Source: an uncultured Bacteroidales bacterium
Lineage (GTDB): Bacteria > Bacteroidota > Bacteroidia > Bacteroidales > F082
Reading direction: 5' to 3'
Length of the DNA: 64,000 nt
NCBI GenBank assembly: GCA_946407975.1
Contig: CAMJQC010000006.1
Span: 1-64,000, forward strand
Part shown: in pieces, positions 1 through 9,546 of the stretch
Numbering within the stretch: the first letter of the stretch is position 1
How the letters are laid out: each line of letters begins with the position of its first letter
Notes under the pieces: model-generated
Database searches by the model: none
Seen by the model: the letters and a program-made list of their open reading frames with translations, nothing else
What the model was told of the DNA's origin: nothing
Position numbers and translations under genes: made by a program

Positions 1-539
1 AGCTTGCGGGTGATGTCCTCAATCTGCACATAATCGTTCTCGCTGATGAGTCCACGGCCGATGATTTCTTCGCGTGAGATGTCTTCATCGTGACCTTCTT
101 CTGCCTTGGTGGTTGGGGTGATGATGGGCTCGGCAAAGCGTTGGTGTTCCTTCATGCCTTCGGGGATTTGCACGCCACAGATGGTGTGTTGGCCACTCTT
201 GTAGGTGCGCCACGAACTGCCTGTGAGGTAGCCACGGATAATCATCTCGATGGGGAAGGGCTTGCAGAGGCGACCCACGGTGACCATCGGGTCGGGGGTG
301 GCGAGCTTCCAGTTGGGGACGATGTCGGCGGTGGCGTCGAGGAACATGGCGGCAATCTGGTTGAGCACCTGTCCCTTATAGGGGATGCCCTTGGGCAGGA
401 TGACGTCGAAAGCCGAGATGCGGTCGGTGGCGACCATCACCATGTATTCGTCGTTGATGAAATAACAATCGCGGACCTTGCCGTGATACACCTTGGTCTG
501 TCCAGGGAATTGAAAATCTGTTCTTGTTAAAGCGTTCAT
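1..539 (-). CDS. purC: Phosphoribosylaminoimidazole-succinocarboxamide synthase, N-terminal part (cut by window edge)
   Basis: SAICAR synthetase joins aspartate to CAIR in purine synthesis, in the cytoplasm, using ATP. Translating the minus strand from the ATG at 537-539 gives about 179 residues starting [20 protein letters not shown]. Family hallmarks are visible: the substrate loop [17 protein letters not shown], and the core stretch [17 protein letters not shown]. The frame stays open to base 1, so the C-terminal portion (roughly 130 residues for the ~310-residue Bacteroidota form) lies outside the window. The start is 16 bases after the phoH stop, so the two genes are probably cotranscribed. 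Identification is firm; only the missing end is unknown. Confidence 0.95.
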   Translation of the reverse strand, partial: MNALTRTDFQFPGQTKVYHGKVRDCYFINDEYMVMVATDRISAFDVILPKGIPYKGQVLNQIAAMFLDATADIVPNWKLATPDPMVTVGRLCKPFPIEMIIRGYLTGSSWRTYKSGQHTICGVQIPEGMKEHQRFAEPIITPTTKAEEGHDEDISREEIIGRGLISENDYVQIEDITRK

Positions 540-555
540 TTGCTGCGTTGTGTTT

Positions 556-1569
556 TTATATACTGTCTTTTATATCTTTACTATCATCAGCATCAAGCTG
601 TGCCGATTCATTGTTCGTTTCTTCCACTTGATGTTTTTTGTAAGCGTTCACGATATCGGTCACCAGTTTGTGACGGACCACATCTTTGTCATCAAGATAG
701 ATGAACTCTATGCCGGGCACATCTTCCAGCACTTCCATCGCCTGGAGCAGCCCTGAGGGCGTCTTGGGCGGAAGGTCTATCTGTGTTACGTCACCGGTGA
801 CGATGAACTTTGCAGAACGACCCATACGGGTAAGGAACATCTTCAGTTGACTGCGAGTAGCATTCTGCGCTTCATCAAGGATGACGAAAGCATGATCGAG
901 CGTACGGCCACGCATAAAAGCCAATGGTGCAATTTCTATGGTATGATCTTCAAGGCAACTTTCCAGTTTGGCCGCAGGAATCATGTCGCGTAAGGCGTCA
1001 TATAGGGGCTGAAGATAAGGATCCAGCTTGTCTTTCAAATCGCCTGGAAGAAAACCAAGATGCTCATCCGCTTCCACTGCGGGACGAGTCAAGATGATGC
1101 GACGGACCATTCGGGCTTTCATGGCACGAACGGCCAAAGCCACAGCGGTATAGGTCTTACCCGTTCCAGCAGGACCGATGGCAAACACCAGATCCTTTTT
1201 CTCTGACGCCTGCACCATACGTTTCTGGTTCGCCGTCAACGCCTTAATGGGTTGTCCTCCACGGCCAAAAACGAGCACATCACTATCAAAAAGCTGACGT
1301 TGCAATTCGGGTTCGCTCGTAGCCATCATCACCTTTTCCACATCTTGTTCCGAAATCTTTCCCTTATGTTCCAGTTGCTGAACGAGCATGCCGTATCTAC
1401 TGATGAAGTAATCTATCTCTTCATCCTCGCCCATCACTTTCATATAATCGCCACGAGCAATGATCTTTAGCTTTGGAAACAGGGTCTTCACCTTGTTCAA
1501 GTATTTGTCATTCGGCCCGTAAAGCTCTTTTGGATCCACATTCTCTATCTGTAATATCTGTTCTGCCAT
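556..1569 (-). CDS. phoH: PhoH family ATPase
   Basis: PhoH proteins are cytoplasmic P-loop ATPases of helicase superfamily 1 type, linked to phosphate stress and RNA metabolism; the exact role is unsettled. From the chosen Met ([11 protein letters not shown]) the Walker A motif GPAGTGKT is near residues 132-139 and Walker B with VILDEAQN near 229-236, followed by [10 protein letters not shown]. The C-terminus is an acidic, low-complexity tail. An upstream in-frame ATG would add seven residues (MQQIFPL), but it lies inside the -7 promoter element at 1587-1595, so the later ATG at 1569 is preferred. purC follows 16 bases downstream. Confidence 0.95.
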   Translation of the reverse strand: MAEQILQIENVDPKELYGPNDKYLNKVKTLFPKLKIIARGDYMKVMGEDEEIDYFISRYGMLVQQLEHKGKISEQDVEKVMMATSEPELQRQLFDSDVLVFGRGGQPIKALTANQKRMVQASEKKDLVFAIGPAGTGKTYTAVALAVRAMKARMVRRIILTRPAVEADEHLGFLPGDLKDKLDPYLQPLYDALRDMIPAAKLESCLEDHTIEIAPLAFMRGRTLDHAFVILDEAQNATRSQLKMFLTRMGRSAKFIVTGDVTQIDLPPKTPSGLLQAMEVLEDVPGIEFIYLDDKDVVRHKLVTDIVNAYKKHQVEETNNESAQLDADDSKDIKDSI

Positions 1570-1586
1570 GAGTGGAAAAATTTGTT

Positions 1587-1595
1587 GCAAAGATA
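1587..1595 (-). promoter_or_regulatory. Promoter -7 element for phoH-purC
   Basis: On the minus strand this reads TATCTTTGC, a full match to the Bacteroidota consensus TAnnTTTGC. It sits 18 bases before the phoH start. The -33 element is not obvious. Confidence 0.6.
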
Positions 1596-1681
1596 TTCAA
1601 AGATTTTATGCCTTGCTTCGTTATTTTGTCATCATTCTATTTTTTTGTCGACAAGCCGACCTTTAGTCGAATTATTTATCA

Positions 1682-1690
1682 TACTTTTGC
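1682..1690 (+). promoter_or_regulatory. Promoter -7 element for the SAM hydroxide adenosyltransferase gene
   Basis: TACTTTTGC matches TAnnTTTGC and lies 20 bases before the ATG at 1711. It supports that start over an in-frame ATG at 1582, which would lie upstream of the transcript. With the phoH element about 90 bases away it forms a divergent promoter region. Confidence 0.6.
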
Positions 1691-1710
1691 ATATTATTCG
1701 CTTTGACATC

Positions 1711-2526
1711 ATGGCCATCATCACTTTAACCAGCGACTGGGGCACTTCCGGATATTATGCAGCAGCTGTCAAAGGCACTCTCTTATCTTATCTGCCCGAC
1801 GCCAACATTGTTGACATAACACACTCCATCAAGCCATTCGACACGGCTCAGGCCGGTTTCGCCTTATCCAACAGTTTCCGTTGTTTTCCCAAAGGCACCA
1901 TACACATCATCGCCTTGGAATCCATAGAATCAAAAGAGCGGCCTCACGTCGTGGTCAAAGCGGAAGGTCACTATTTCATTTCGGCCGACAATGGTATCTT
2001 CGGTCACATCCTTAACCCAGAAATAGGCTTTGAGGAGGCTGTTTACATCGATGTCCTGCAAGACACGGACTTCTTCACTTTCGCCGCCCGTGACCGTTTT
2101 GCCAAGATTGCTGCCATGATCGCCCAAGGAGAGCCTCTTTCCAACATTGGTGCTAAGCGCGAGAAACTAGATCTTTCCACCACGGCAAAGCCTGTGCCAA
2201 AAGCAGATGGAATTGAAGGCATCGTCATGTACATTGACGGATATAGCAATTTGATTACTAACATCTCGAAACCTTTATTTGAAGAAGTACGCAAAGGGCG
2301 TGACTTTACCATCAAACTCAAAAGCGGTCTTTACACCATTGATAAGATTTCAGAAAGCTATCTCGACGTCTTTGATGTTGAACTTGTGGCCCTTTTCGGC
2401 ACACATGGCTTTTTGGAAATCGCCTTCAATCATGCGCCTATCGCACCTCTGTTGGGCATCGAGCAAGGCGATCCCATTACCATTAGTTTTGGCAAACTGC
2501 AAACTGCCGGAAACACACTGTTCTAA
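1711..2526 (+). CDS. SAM hydroxide adenosyltransferase (DUF62 family)
   Basis: Members of this family split S-adenosylmethionine with water to adenosine and methionine, or act as halogenases in rare specialised relatives. The protein starts MAIITLTSDWGTSGYY, the typical N-terminal strand with the invariant Asp-Trp-Gly. Further family segments are DITHSI, the ADNGIFG loop near residue 92, and a C-terminal beta-barrel half containing YIDGYSNLITNI and LFGTHGFLEIAFN. At 271 residues it has normal family length. The start is chosen at 1711 because homology begins at once there and a TAnnTTTGC promoter lies just upstream. It converges on the PAP2 gene with overlapping stop codons. Hydrolase activity is inferred from the family. 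Confidence 0.9.
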   Translation: MAIITLTSDWGTSGYYAAAVKGTLLSYLPDANIVDITHSIKPFDTAQAGFALSNSFRCFPKGTIHIIALESIESKERPHVVVKAEGHYFISADNGIFGHILNPEIGFEEAVYIDVLQDTDFFTFAARDRFAKIAAMIAQGEPLSNIGAKREKLDLSTTAKPVPKADGIEGIVMYIDGYSNLITNISKPLFEEVRKGRDFTIKLKSGLYTIDKISESYLDVFDVELVALFGTHGFLEIAFNHAPIAPLLGIEQGDPITISFGKLQTAGNTLF

Positions 2527-3095
2527 ACCGATACACCACGTCTCTTAGCAAACAACTGGAATAATTTCCAGATAATCAGTCCCACCAAAATGCCTAATAT
2601 GGCTCCAGCAAGGATGTCAGCAGGATAATGATATCCGATATAGATACGACTGTAACTGGAGATAAAAGCCCATAGATAAAGCACCCATCCTATCCAACGA
2701 CGGTTTTTCCACAATGCAGCAGTTAAAAAAGCCGCTACTGCAAAAGTGTTGGCAGCATGGGACGACACAAAACCATATTTGCCACCCGCCATTCCATTAG
2801 GAAGATGAATGATACCTTGCAATTCCTCGTTATAACATGGCCTCATACGTTGAAATAAAGGTTTAAAGACATGTGCTGATAACTGATCGGAACAAAGGAC
2901 GGCAACCGCTACGGCAAGAAAAACCCACCAACAGCGTTTGCCATATTGCTTCACTACCCAATATATCAATAAAAGGTACAGAGGTGTCCACACCCACATC
3001 TCGGTAATGGCGGACATGACAGGATCAAGCCAATCAGCGCGCCATCCATTCAGTAGCAGAAAAAGTTCCGTGTCAAGATGTGTGATGGCTTCCAT
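2523..3095 (-). CDS. PAP2-family membrane phosphatase
   Basis: An integral membrane phosphatase of the PAP2 superfamily, a group that includes undecaprenyl-diphosphate and lipid A phosphatases. The three-part active site is intact: KPLFQRMRP (K78, R85), SSHAAN with the catalytic His113, and SRIYIGYHYPAD with His156 and Asp160. Five to six hydrophobic helices can be seen in its 190 residues. It is last in the ricT-gldH-PBP1A-obgE-PAP2 series and starts 21 bases after the obgE stop. The link to PBP1A suggests recycling of the undecaprenyl carrier (inference). Substrate cannot be told from sequence. Its stop codon overlaps the stop of the facing gene. Confidence 0.88.
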   Translation of the reverse strand: MEAITHLDTELFLLLNGWRADWLDPVMSAITEMWVWTPLYLLLIYWVVKQYGKRCWWVFLAVAVAVLCSDQLSAHVFKPLFQRMRPCYNEELQGIIHLPNGMAGGKYGFVSSHAANTFAVAAFLTAALWKNRRWIGWVLYLWAFISSYSRIYIGYHYPADILAGAILGILVGLIIWKLFQLFAKRRGVSV

Positions 3096-3116
3096 AATGA
3101 TATAAATTCGTTTGGG

Positions 3117-4130
3117 TTACCAATCTTCAGCTTCATCAAAACCTTTATTCAAAGTACTCCAAATCAAGTCTTTCAGTTCGTCAATTCCTTGTCCGACAAC
3201 AGAAGAAATGAATACATGAGGCACCTTTTTCGGCAGATGTTTTTTAATCTCTTTGACCCGGTCTTCGTCTACCAGATCGCATTTGGTGATGGCAAGAATA
3301 CGGTCCTTATCCAGCAACTCAGGATTATACCGCTTTAGTTCGTTGAGTAAGATGTCGTATTCTTTTCTGACATCCTCGGTTATGGCAGGTACCATGAAAA
3401 GTAGGGTTGAGTTGCGTTCAATATGGCGCAGAAAACGTATTCCCAGTCCTTTTCCTTCTGCAGCGCCTTCGATGATACCAGGGATATCAGCCATTACAAA
3501 ACTGCGGTGGCCGCGATATGCCACGATGCCGAGATTCGGCACCAAAGTCGTAAACGGATAGTCGGCTATCTCAGGCTTAGCGGCGGAGACCACGGAAAGC
3601 AATGTCGATTTGCCTGCATTGGGAAAACCCACCAACCCCACGTCAGCCAGCAACTTGAGCTCAAGTACAATCCACTCTTCCTGACAAGGTTCACCTGGCT
3701 GGGCAAACTTGGGCGCCTGCATGGTGGCTGACTTGAAGAAAGCGTTACCTTTTCCTCCACGACCACCTTTCAACAGGATGACGGTTTGGCCGTTTTCGGT
3801 AATCTCGCCCATAAACTGTCTGTCATCGGCACGATAAGCAACCGTACCCAAAGGCACATCAATATAGACATCATTGCCAGCCGCTCCAGTTAACTGGTTC
3901 TTACCTCCTGGTACGCCATCGCCCGCCAGAAGATGCTTGGTATAGCGTAAATGCAACAAAGTCCACAACTGGGCATTGCCACGCAGTATGATATTTCCAC
4001 CACGACCACCATCGCCTCCGTCGGGACCGCCTTTCGGAATATATTTCTCACGGCGAAAATGCAAGGAACCTGAACCGCCCTTGCCAGAACGGCAGAAAAT
4101 CTTTACATAATCAACAAAATTGGATGTCAT
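3117..4130 (-). CDS. obgE: Obg family GTPase
   Basis: Obg is a ribosome-associated GTPase needed for 50S subunit maturation and growth control. Residues 1-160 form the glycine-rich Obg fold (for example [13 protein letters not shown] near 34-46). The G domain follows: G1 GFPNAGKS at 168-175, a Thr-containing switch at FTT (193-195), G3 DIPGI at 215-219, and G4 TKCD at 282-285, with G5-like SSVVGQ near the end. The protein is 337 residues, lacking the C-terminal OCT domain of some Obg proteins, as is common in Bacteroidota. It lies 42 bases downstream of the PBP1A gene and 21 bases ahead of PAP2. Confidence 0.96.
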   Translation of the reverse strand: MTSNFVDYVKIFCRSGKGGSGSLHFRREKYIPKGGPDGGDGGRGGNIILRGNAQLWTLLHLRYTKHLLAGDGVPGGKNQLTGAAGNDVYIDVPLGTVAYRADDRQFMGEITENGQTVILLKGGRGGKGNAFFKSATMQAPKFAQPGEPCQEEWIVLELKLLADVGLVGFPNAGKSTLLSVVSAAKPEIADYPFTTLVPNLGIVAYRGHRSFVMADIPGIIEGAAEGKGLGIRFLRHIERNSTLLFMVPAITEDVRKEYDILLNELKRYNPELLDKDRILAITKCDLVDEDRVKEIKKHLPKKVPHVFISSVVGQGIDELKDLIWSTLNKGFDEAEDW

Positions 4131-4172
4131 CGCTTCAATTCCTCCTCGTCAATAAAACCAATCCTTTCAAAA

Positions 4173-6431
4173 TCAAAACTCATCGATGAATTCCACGTCG
4201 AAATCATCTTCGTCGTCACTACTATCATTGCCCCAACAGTTAAAGTCCAAATCAGCATTAGGCACGTTTGGCTTTGGAAAATCGCCTTGACTGATGTGAA
4301 GACTTGGATCGTTATAGACCTTGCGCATATAATATGCCCAGATTGGTAATGCCGTATGGGATCCTTGACCAAGTCGGGTGCTCCTGAAACGTACGCTACG
4401 TTCTTCAGCACCGACCCAAACACCTGTAGTCAGGTCAGGAGTGATGCCCATAAAATAGCCATCACTGTTTTTCTGGGTCGTACCGGTCTTACCTGCAACA
4501 GGATTATTGAAGCCATAAGAGGAACGCAAACGAATACCTGTACCGCTTTGCACCACCCCTTTCATCAGTTCAACCATCTTGTAAGCTGTCAATTCGCTCA
4601 TGGCCTCTGATTCCTCAGGCATGAAACGTTCAATGACATTTCCATTCTTATCTTCAATCTTGGTGATGAACATCGGTTTGATATATACGCCCTGATTCGC
4701 AAAGGTGCTCATTGCTCCCACCATTTCAATCAGTTTAAGATCACAAACGCCTAAACAAATTGAGGGTACCGGATCAATAGGTGATTCCACTCCCATACGA
4801 CGTGCCATGCCGATGACGGCTTCGGGACCAAAACGATTCATCAAATAAGCTGAAATCCAGTTGTTAGACTGTGCCAAAGCTGATTTCAAAGTGATTTCTC
4901 CACCACCGCCTCCGCCATTGCGGGGCTCCCAGAAACGGCCATCAGGCAACTTGATGCTATATTGAATATTTGGGATTCTCGTACACGGCGTATATTCACC
5001 TTCCTGCATAGCTAATGCATAAAGAAAAGGTTTGAAAGTCGAACCAACCTGACGACGTGCTTGAGTGACATGATCGTATTTGAAAAACCGATAATCCAAA
5101 CCGCCCACATATGCTTTTACGTAGCCTGTATGCGACTCGATAGAAACAAGACTGGCATGCAAAAACCATTTGTAGTAACGGATAGAATCCATCGGTGACA
5201 TAACGGTGTCTATCAATCCATCCCATGAGAATAAGGTCATTGGCACCGGCTTGTCGAATTCCGAACGAATTGAGTCTTCACTCATGCCAGAGAGTTTCAA
5301 AACACGATAACGCTCACTGCGCTTCATAGAAAGCTCCAGAAGATGATCAATTTCACCCAAATCGCTCAAATCAAAAGGAGCATTCTTGTAACCTTTCCAG
5401 TGGCGATAAAACATGGGTTGCAACTCTTTGCCCATGAATTCCTTGACGGCTTCCTCGGCATAGCGCTGCATTCTCGAATCGATTGTGGTATAAATCTTTA
5501 AACCATCACTATAGATATTGTACGGACGGCCATCGGCACGGGTATGGGATTTAGCCCATTCATTGAGCTCGCCTCTCAAGAACTCACGAAAATAAGTCGC
5601 TTGTCCCGTATTGTGGTCCATCACTTTGAAATGGCTCATATCGATAGGTATCTCCGAGATAGAGTCGTACTGTTGCTGTGTCAAATAGCCATTTTCGGTC
5701 ATCTTCTGCAGGACCAAATTACGACGGGCAAGAGAACGTTCGGGATTGCGGACCGGGCTGAAGCGGGTCGGGGCATTCACAATGCCTGCCATCAACGCCG
5801 ATTCCTCAACAGTAAGGCTCTTTGGCGATTTGTCAAAAAAAGTCGCTGCTGCGGATCGAATACCAAAAGCATTATGACCGAAGGCCACCGTATTGAGGTA
5901 CATGGCAATAATCTCCTCTTTCGAGTAATTGTGTTCCAATTTAATGGCGGTAATCCACTCCTTGAACTTACGCATCACAAGTTGCGCTTTATTGAGATCG
6001 CCTCGGGGAAAAAGGTTTTTGGCCAACTGCTGTGTCAAAGTACTGCCACCACCTTTCTTTGAACCGGACAGCACACCATAGGCGACACGGAATAAGGCTT
6101 TCTTGTCGATACCGGAATGCTCTGTAAAACGTTCATCCTCAATGCTCACTAATGCCTGTGGAAGATAAGGAGACAGTTCGCTATAACGTACATTGGAGCG
6201 GTTCTCAACGTAGTATGAACCCAGGATCTTTCCATCCGCAGAGATAATTTCGGTAGCCAAATTGGTCTGAGGATTTTCTAATTCTTCAAAGGTCGGCATC
6301 TTGCCAAAAACGCCTATGGCGACGCATAAGAAAAACAGCACAAAGAATGCAATCAGTGCACCAAAGACGGTCCACAATCGCTTGATAGCCCTTGATCCGT
6401 TATCTGTCGTATTGCTATTTTTTTTGTTCAT
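4173..6431 (-). CDS. mrcA: Class A penicillin-binding protein (PBP1A type), bifunctional transglycosylase/transpeptidase
   Basis: Polymerises and cross-links peptidoglycan in the periplasm. Order of parts: short cytoplasmic N-terminus, one transmembrane helix at about residues 17-42, GT51 glycosyltransferase with EDERFTEHSG (catalytic Glu near 99) and GGSTLTQQLAKNLF, then a transpeptidase domain with SxxK (STFK, Ser464), SxN (SNN) and KTG (AGKTGTTQKN). All catalytic motifs are present. The protein is 752 residues and ends in a strongly acidic tail (DSSDDEDDFDVEF). It starts 3 bases after gldH ends, so the two are translationally close. Confidence 0.95.
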   Translation of the reverse strand: MNKKNSNTTDNGSRAIKRLWTVFGALIAFFVLFFLCVAIGVFGKMPTFEELENPQTNLATEIISADGKILGSYYVENRSNVRYSELSPYLPQALVSIEDERFTEHSGIDKKALFRVAYGVLSGSKKGGGSTLTQQLAKNLFPRGDLNKAQLVMRKFKEWITAIKLEHNYSKEEIIAMYLNTVAFGHNAFGIRSAAATFFDKSPKSLTVEESALMAGIVNAPTRFSPVRNPERSLARRNLVLQKMTENGYLTQQQYDSISEIPIDMSHFKVMDHNTGQATYFREFLRGELNEWAKSHTRADGRPYNIYSDGLKIYTTIDSRMQRYAEEAVKEFMGKELQPMFYRHWKGYKNAPFDLSDLGEIDHLLELSMKRSERYRVLKLSGMSEDSIRSEFDKPVPMTLFSWDGLIDTVMSPMDSIRYYKWFLHASLVSIESHTGYVKAYVGGLDYRFFKYDHVTQARRQVGSTFKPFLYALAMQEGEYTPCTRIPNIQYSIKLPDGRFWEPRNGGGGGGEITLKSALAQSNNWISAYLMNRFGPEAVIGMARRMGVESPIDPVPSICLGVCDLKLIEMVGAMSTFANQGVYIKPMFITKIEDKNGNVIERFMPEESEAMSELTAYKMVELMKGVVQSGTGIRLRSSYGFNNPVAGKTGTTQKNSDGYFMGITPDLTTGVWVGAEERSVRFRSTRLGQGSHTALPIWAYYMRKVYNDPSLHISQGDFPKPNVPNADLDFNCWGNDSSDDEDDFDVEFIDEF

Positions 6432-6434
6432 GAC

Positions 6435-6896
6435 TTATTGTTTTTCGATGTATAGACCAATGTCGGTAATGCCTTTCAGCACGGGTTCCCGCATAGCCTG
6501 TTCAATTTCAAAATGATAGGTACCCGCCAAAGGAAATATCAAATTTGAATTGAGAGGAATCCTTAAATCGCGCATACTCTCACTGCCCTTCCCAAGCCAC
6601 CGGCCTTCTGGAGTAGCTAGGATGCATTCGATTGTATCGAGCGTATTATTGCCATTAGGCATGCGGGTGTGAAGGAAAACATACAAATTGCTGTAACGGT
6701 AGTTCTCAAGATGTCGGAGGTCCAGCCCGAAAAGATAGGCACTGACCGTGTCGGATATCATTACGTCAAAAGCCACTCGATCCTGCTGGTTCCATTCAGC
6801 CTCAGGAATAACCTTTCTCTCGTTGAATTCGCCATTGTGACAAGCTGTAAAGCCGGCCGTCAACAGTAACGTAATTATAAAAGCTTTTATCTTCAT
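6435..6896 (-). CDS. gldH: GldH-family gliding motility lipoprotein
   Basis: A small outer-envelope lipoprotein. The signal peptide ends in a lipobox (TAGFTAC, Cys19). The rest (153 residues in total) contains the family's YRYSNLYVFLHTRMPNG segment and the ending GTYHFEIEQAMREPVLKGI. GldH is required for gliding in Flavobacterium and is widely retained in non-gliding Bacteroidota, where its role is unknown. The neighbours ricT (28 bases upstream) and PBP1A (3 bases downstream) match an arrangement I recognise from other Bacteroidota. Family assignment is by overall pattern, without a search. Confidence 0.82.
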   Translation of the reverse strand: MKIKAFIITLLLTAGFTACHNGEFNERKVIPEAEWNQQDRVAFDVMISDTVSAYLFGLDLRHLENYRYSNLYVFLHTRMPNGNNTLDTIECILATPEGRWLGKGSESMRDLRIPLNSNLIFPLAGTYHFEIEQAMREPVLKGITDIGLYIEKQ

Positions 6897-6924
6897 GGTT
6901 GTTTCGAATGATACTATCTGTTGC

Positions 6925-8049
6925 TTAATCGCTCATTTTCTTTAGATCGTCATCGCTGACAAAGCCTTCATTCGTGTCGGTTTGCTGCTCCATCGTCACC
7001 GCATAGTCTTCCAGTTTATCCGGGAGCTTCCCTTTATGATTCAAAGCAATGATTTCCTTTACTTTTTCAACAGGAACAGCCATGATATTGCTACGATCAG
7101 AAGCATAAGAATACCACATGATGCCTTTAAAGACATCGTTCTTCTGATGCACAGCATCACCATTCTTGAACTTTAGGACAATGTTAGGGTCAGAAAAAGC
7201 TTTCAACGCCTCAACATAAGCTTCATATTCAAAGTTCAAGCAGCACTTCAGTTTCCCACATTGACCCGCCAGTTTCTGAGGGTTAGGAGAAAGCTGTTGC
7301 ACTCGTGCCACACCTGTGGTCACCGACTGAAAGTTGCACATCCATGATGCGCAGCATAATTCTCGGCCGCAAGAGCCCAGACCGCCCAATTTGGCTGATT
7401 CCTGTCGCACGCCAATCTGACGCATCTCCACCCTGACATGAAACTCTTCGGCCAGTTTTTTAATTAATTCACGAAAATCGACGCGACCGTCAGCTGTGTA
7501 ATAAAAAATCGCCTTCGTCTTGTCACCTTGATATTCGACATCGTTAAGTTTCATTTCCAGACCTAGATTGCTGGCGATGGTGCGGGTGCGCGATAAAGTA
7601 TCCTTTTCCAATTTGATGGCAGAGAGCCATTTATCCACATCATTAGGCCTAGCACGGCGATATATCTTTTTCAATTCTTCTATAGGTGTGCGATAGCGTT
7701 TACGCTTCATCTGACGCTCAACAATCTCGCCCAATAAAGTGACTATGCCGATATCGTGTCCGATAGCCGCTTCCACAGTTACCATCTCCCCTTCTTCCAG
7801 GTCCAAGTCTTCAGGATAGACATAATAATCCTTACGATCGTTTTTAAAACGCACCTCTGCCAAACAAAGCTTGTCAGCAGGAAGCGTCTGACCTTCATAA
7901 TCCTTCATCCAGTCAAACTGATTCAACTTACATGCACCAGGACAAAGAACCTTCTGGCCAGAATTATATTCCTTTATCGACCTGCATCCTCGGTTAAACG
8001 TTGGTTCATCAATAGGATTTGTGTCGTTATTTAATTGGTTATCTGACAT
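6925..8049 (-). CDS. ricT: PSP1/RicT-family regulatory iron-sulfur protein
   Basis: RicT (YaaT) proteins carry a PSP1 domain; in Bacillus they work with RicA and RicF as an Fe-S complex affecting RNA processing and development. The protein has the conserved PSP1 core (GVRQESAKLGGLGSCG) with dense cysteines: CGRELCCASWMC and CGKLKCCLNF, plus N-terminal Cys22, Cys36 and Cys40. The start is set at MSDNQLNND (8049), because an upstream TTG-type start would lie across the -7 element at 8083-8091. In Bacteroidota this gene heads the ricT-gldH-PBP1A operon. Partners RicA and RicF are not seen here, so function is inferred only at family level. Confidence 0.88.
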   Translation of the reverse strand: MSDNQLNNDTNPIDEPTFNRGCRSIKEYNSGQKVLCPGACKLNQFDWMKDYEGQTLPADKLCLAEVRFKNDRKDYYVYPEDLDLEEGEMVTVEAAIGHDIGIVTLLGEIVERQMKRKRYRTPIEELKKIYRRARPNDVDKWLSAIKLEKDTLSRTRTIASNLGLEMKLNDVEYQGDKTKAIFYYTADGRVDFRELIKKLAEEFHVRVEMRQIGVRQESAKLGGLGSCGRELCCASWMCNFQSVTTGVARVQQLSPNPQKLAGQCGKLKCCLNFEYEAYVEALKAFSDPNIVLKFKNGDAVHQKNDVFKGIMWYSYASDRSNIMAVPVEKVKEIIALNHKGKLPDKLEDYAVTMEQQTDTNEGFVSDDDLKKMSD

Positions 8050-8082
8050 TTGCAAATATTCAAATATAAAAAACACTAAATT

Positions 8083-8091
8083 GCAAAAATA
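8083..8091 (-). promoter_or_regulatory. Promoter -7 element for the ricT-gldH-PBP1A-obgE-PAP2 operon
   Basis: Minus strand reads TATTTTTGC, matching TAnnTTTGC, 34 bases before the ricT start. All downstream genes are on the same strand with gaps of 42 bases or less. Confidence 0.55.
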
Positions 8092-8199
8092 TGAAAAAAA
8101 ATCCAATTACGCGTAATTAATACTCCCAACTCTCGTTCAAAAACCAAGGAGAGCAAATCAAAAAATGAAACAATTGGGTAATCACATGATTTTTTACAC

Positions 8200-8207
8200 T
8201 ATTTTTG
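8200..8207 (+). promoter_or_regulatory. Promoter -7 element for the YD-repeat-like lipoprotein gene
   Basis: TATTTTTG matches TAnnTTTG. It overlaps an in-frame TTG at 8205, which therefore cannot be the start codon on a transcript begun here; the ATG at 8226 fits. Confidence 0.5.
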
Positions 8208-8225
8208 AAGCGTGAAAACAACCGC

Positions 8226-9518
8226 ATGATGAACAACAGGGTATTGTTTTACTTGTTGACAGTCTTTTTTCTGTCGTTTTGCATCAGTTGCCAAAAGACA
8301 AAAACTCAAGGTGGACAGCCAAAAAGCGCTTTCCTAAACGAGATCCCTTTGACTTGGGAAGACGCGGGGCTGCAAGGTCAAGTGAAAACTCTGACCGTCT
8401 ATGAGCTGGGTGCCGACAACACAAAAAAAACCTATTATTTTGATTCCGAGGGACGACTGGTCAACATTGTAGAACTAACCAGTTCATGCGGAGACTCCAT
8501 CACTGTACGATTCGATACTACCGGACAGTTAATTGACACGCTTTTTCATTTGGCAGGCTTCGGCTGCTATCAGATTCTTGACGGTCCAAATTGTCTCTAT
8601 CGCGAAGATGGTCTTCCTCTCGAATTGGCTTATCGTATCAACGACAGTCTTATTGACCATTATGTAATCTACACATATGATAGTCTTGGCCGCCTGGCGG
8701 AATCCGTTTATTGCGATGCGGATAAAGTCGGCTTGGGCATGAGCACCCAGTATGATTACGACAGTGTCGGCAATCTTATTGAGGAGCGCTATTATTCTGA
8801 CGGATTGGCCGAAAAGCACAATTACGAATACGACCAATCTAAACACCTCGTCAAAGAAACCACAAATGCGGGTTATGATGACTTCGGCCTTCCTGGCATG
8901 GTTTGGATTACCCTTTATGACAGTTTAGGACGCAAAACCGAACAGCAATACGGTCTCAATGTGGCTTATATTTTAGAAAAAACAGAATTCTGTTATGACA
9001 ATGATGGCAGGCTCGTATCCGAGCGACTCGTCACCGAAACGCCTGAAGGCGACTGGGTGCAGAATCTGATTGACAGCACGGTCTTCTTTGAAGACGGCAG
9101 TGCCCGACGCTGGCATCACGAGACCATTGAGAAAGAAACGGTCACCGAGGCCGATTTCAACGCCATGGGCAATCTTACGTCTTATCATTTTCAAAGTGAA
9201 GACGAGCCTGAACTTTGGCTTGACTGCAGCTATTCGGAAGACGGATACACCCTCACGTCCATCCATTTTGTCCTTGAAAGAGATAGCGTCCAAAAAGAAA
9301 ACGCTTACTCTTTTCCCGTTTACGATAGCAAAGGCAACCCCGTCTTATGGGCCTTCGCAACACCAAAAGAAATGCCGATGGGTTCGTTCATTGAAACCAG
9401 TGACGACAAAAACGCACCTCAGAAGCCTTTAGACTCAGTCATGGTTGAACTCAAGCAAAGAATCAACGCAGCCTTCCCTTCAAGATTAATCAAAGTAGCA
9501 AAATACACATATTATTAA
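8226..9518 (+). CDS. Lipoprotein with YD-repeat-like motifs, function unknown
   Basis: Predicted lipoprotein: hydrophobic signal, then lipobox LSFCISC-QK. The mature part carries loosely repeated motifs of the RHS/YD type, such as YDSLGRLAES, YDSVGNLIEE, YDSLGRKTEQ, YDNDGRLVSE and FNAMGNLTSY, spaced 25-50 residues, suggesting a beta-strand-rich elongated fold at the cell surface or periplasm. There is no toxin domain or RHS core box, so a polymorphic-toxin role is unlikely. Start at ATG 8226 is chosen over TTG 8205 because the latter lies in the promoter element. lemA follows after 28 bases and may be cotranscribed. I do not recognise a named family. Confidence 0.75.
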   Translation: MMNNRVLFYLLTVFFLSFCISCQKTKTQGGQPKSAFLNEIPLTWEDAGLQGQVKTLTVYELGADNTKKTYYFDSEGRLVNIVELTSSCGDSITVRFDTTGQLIDTLFHLAGFGCYQILDGPNCLYREDGLPLELAYRINDSLIDHYVIYTYDSLGRLAESVYCDADKVGLGMSTQYDYDSVGNLIEERYYSDGLAEKHNYEYDQSKHLVKETTNAGYDDFGLPGMVWITLYDSLGRKTEQQYGLNVAYILEKTEFCYDNDGRLVSERLVTETPEGDWVQNLIDSTVFFEDGSARRWHHETIEKETVTEADFNAMGNLTSYHFQSEDEPELWLDCSYSEDGYTLTSIHFVLERDSVQKENAYSFPVYDSKGNPVLWAFATPKEMPMGSFIETSDDKNAPQKPLDSVMVELKQRINAAFPSRLIKVAKYTYY

Positions 9519-9546
9519 CAAACAACAAACTTAAAACTATAACATT

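Noticed and set aside
90-530. Plus-strand frame of 146 codons at the left edge
   Set aside because: Antisense to purC, whose minus-strand reading has clear SAICAR synthetase motifs.
8205-8225. TTG start that would extend the YD-like lipoprotein by seven residues
   Set aside because: The TTG lies inside the TATTTTTG promoter element, upstream of the expected transcript start.
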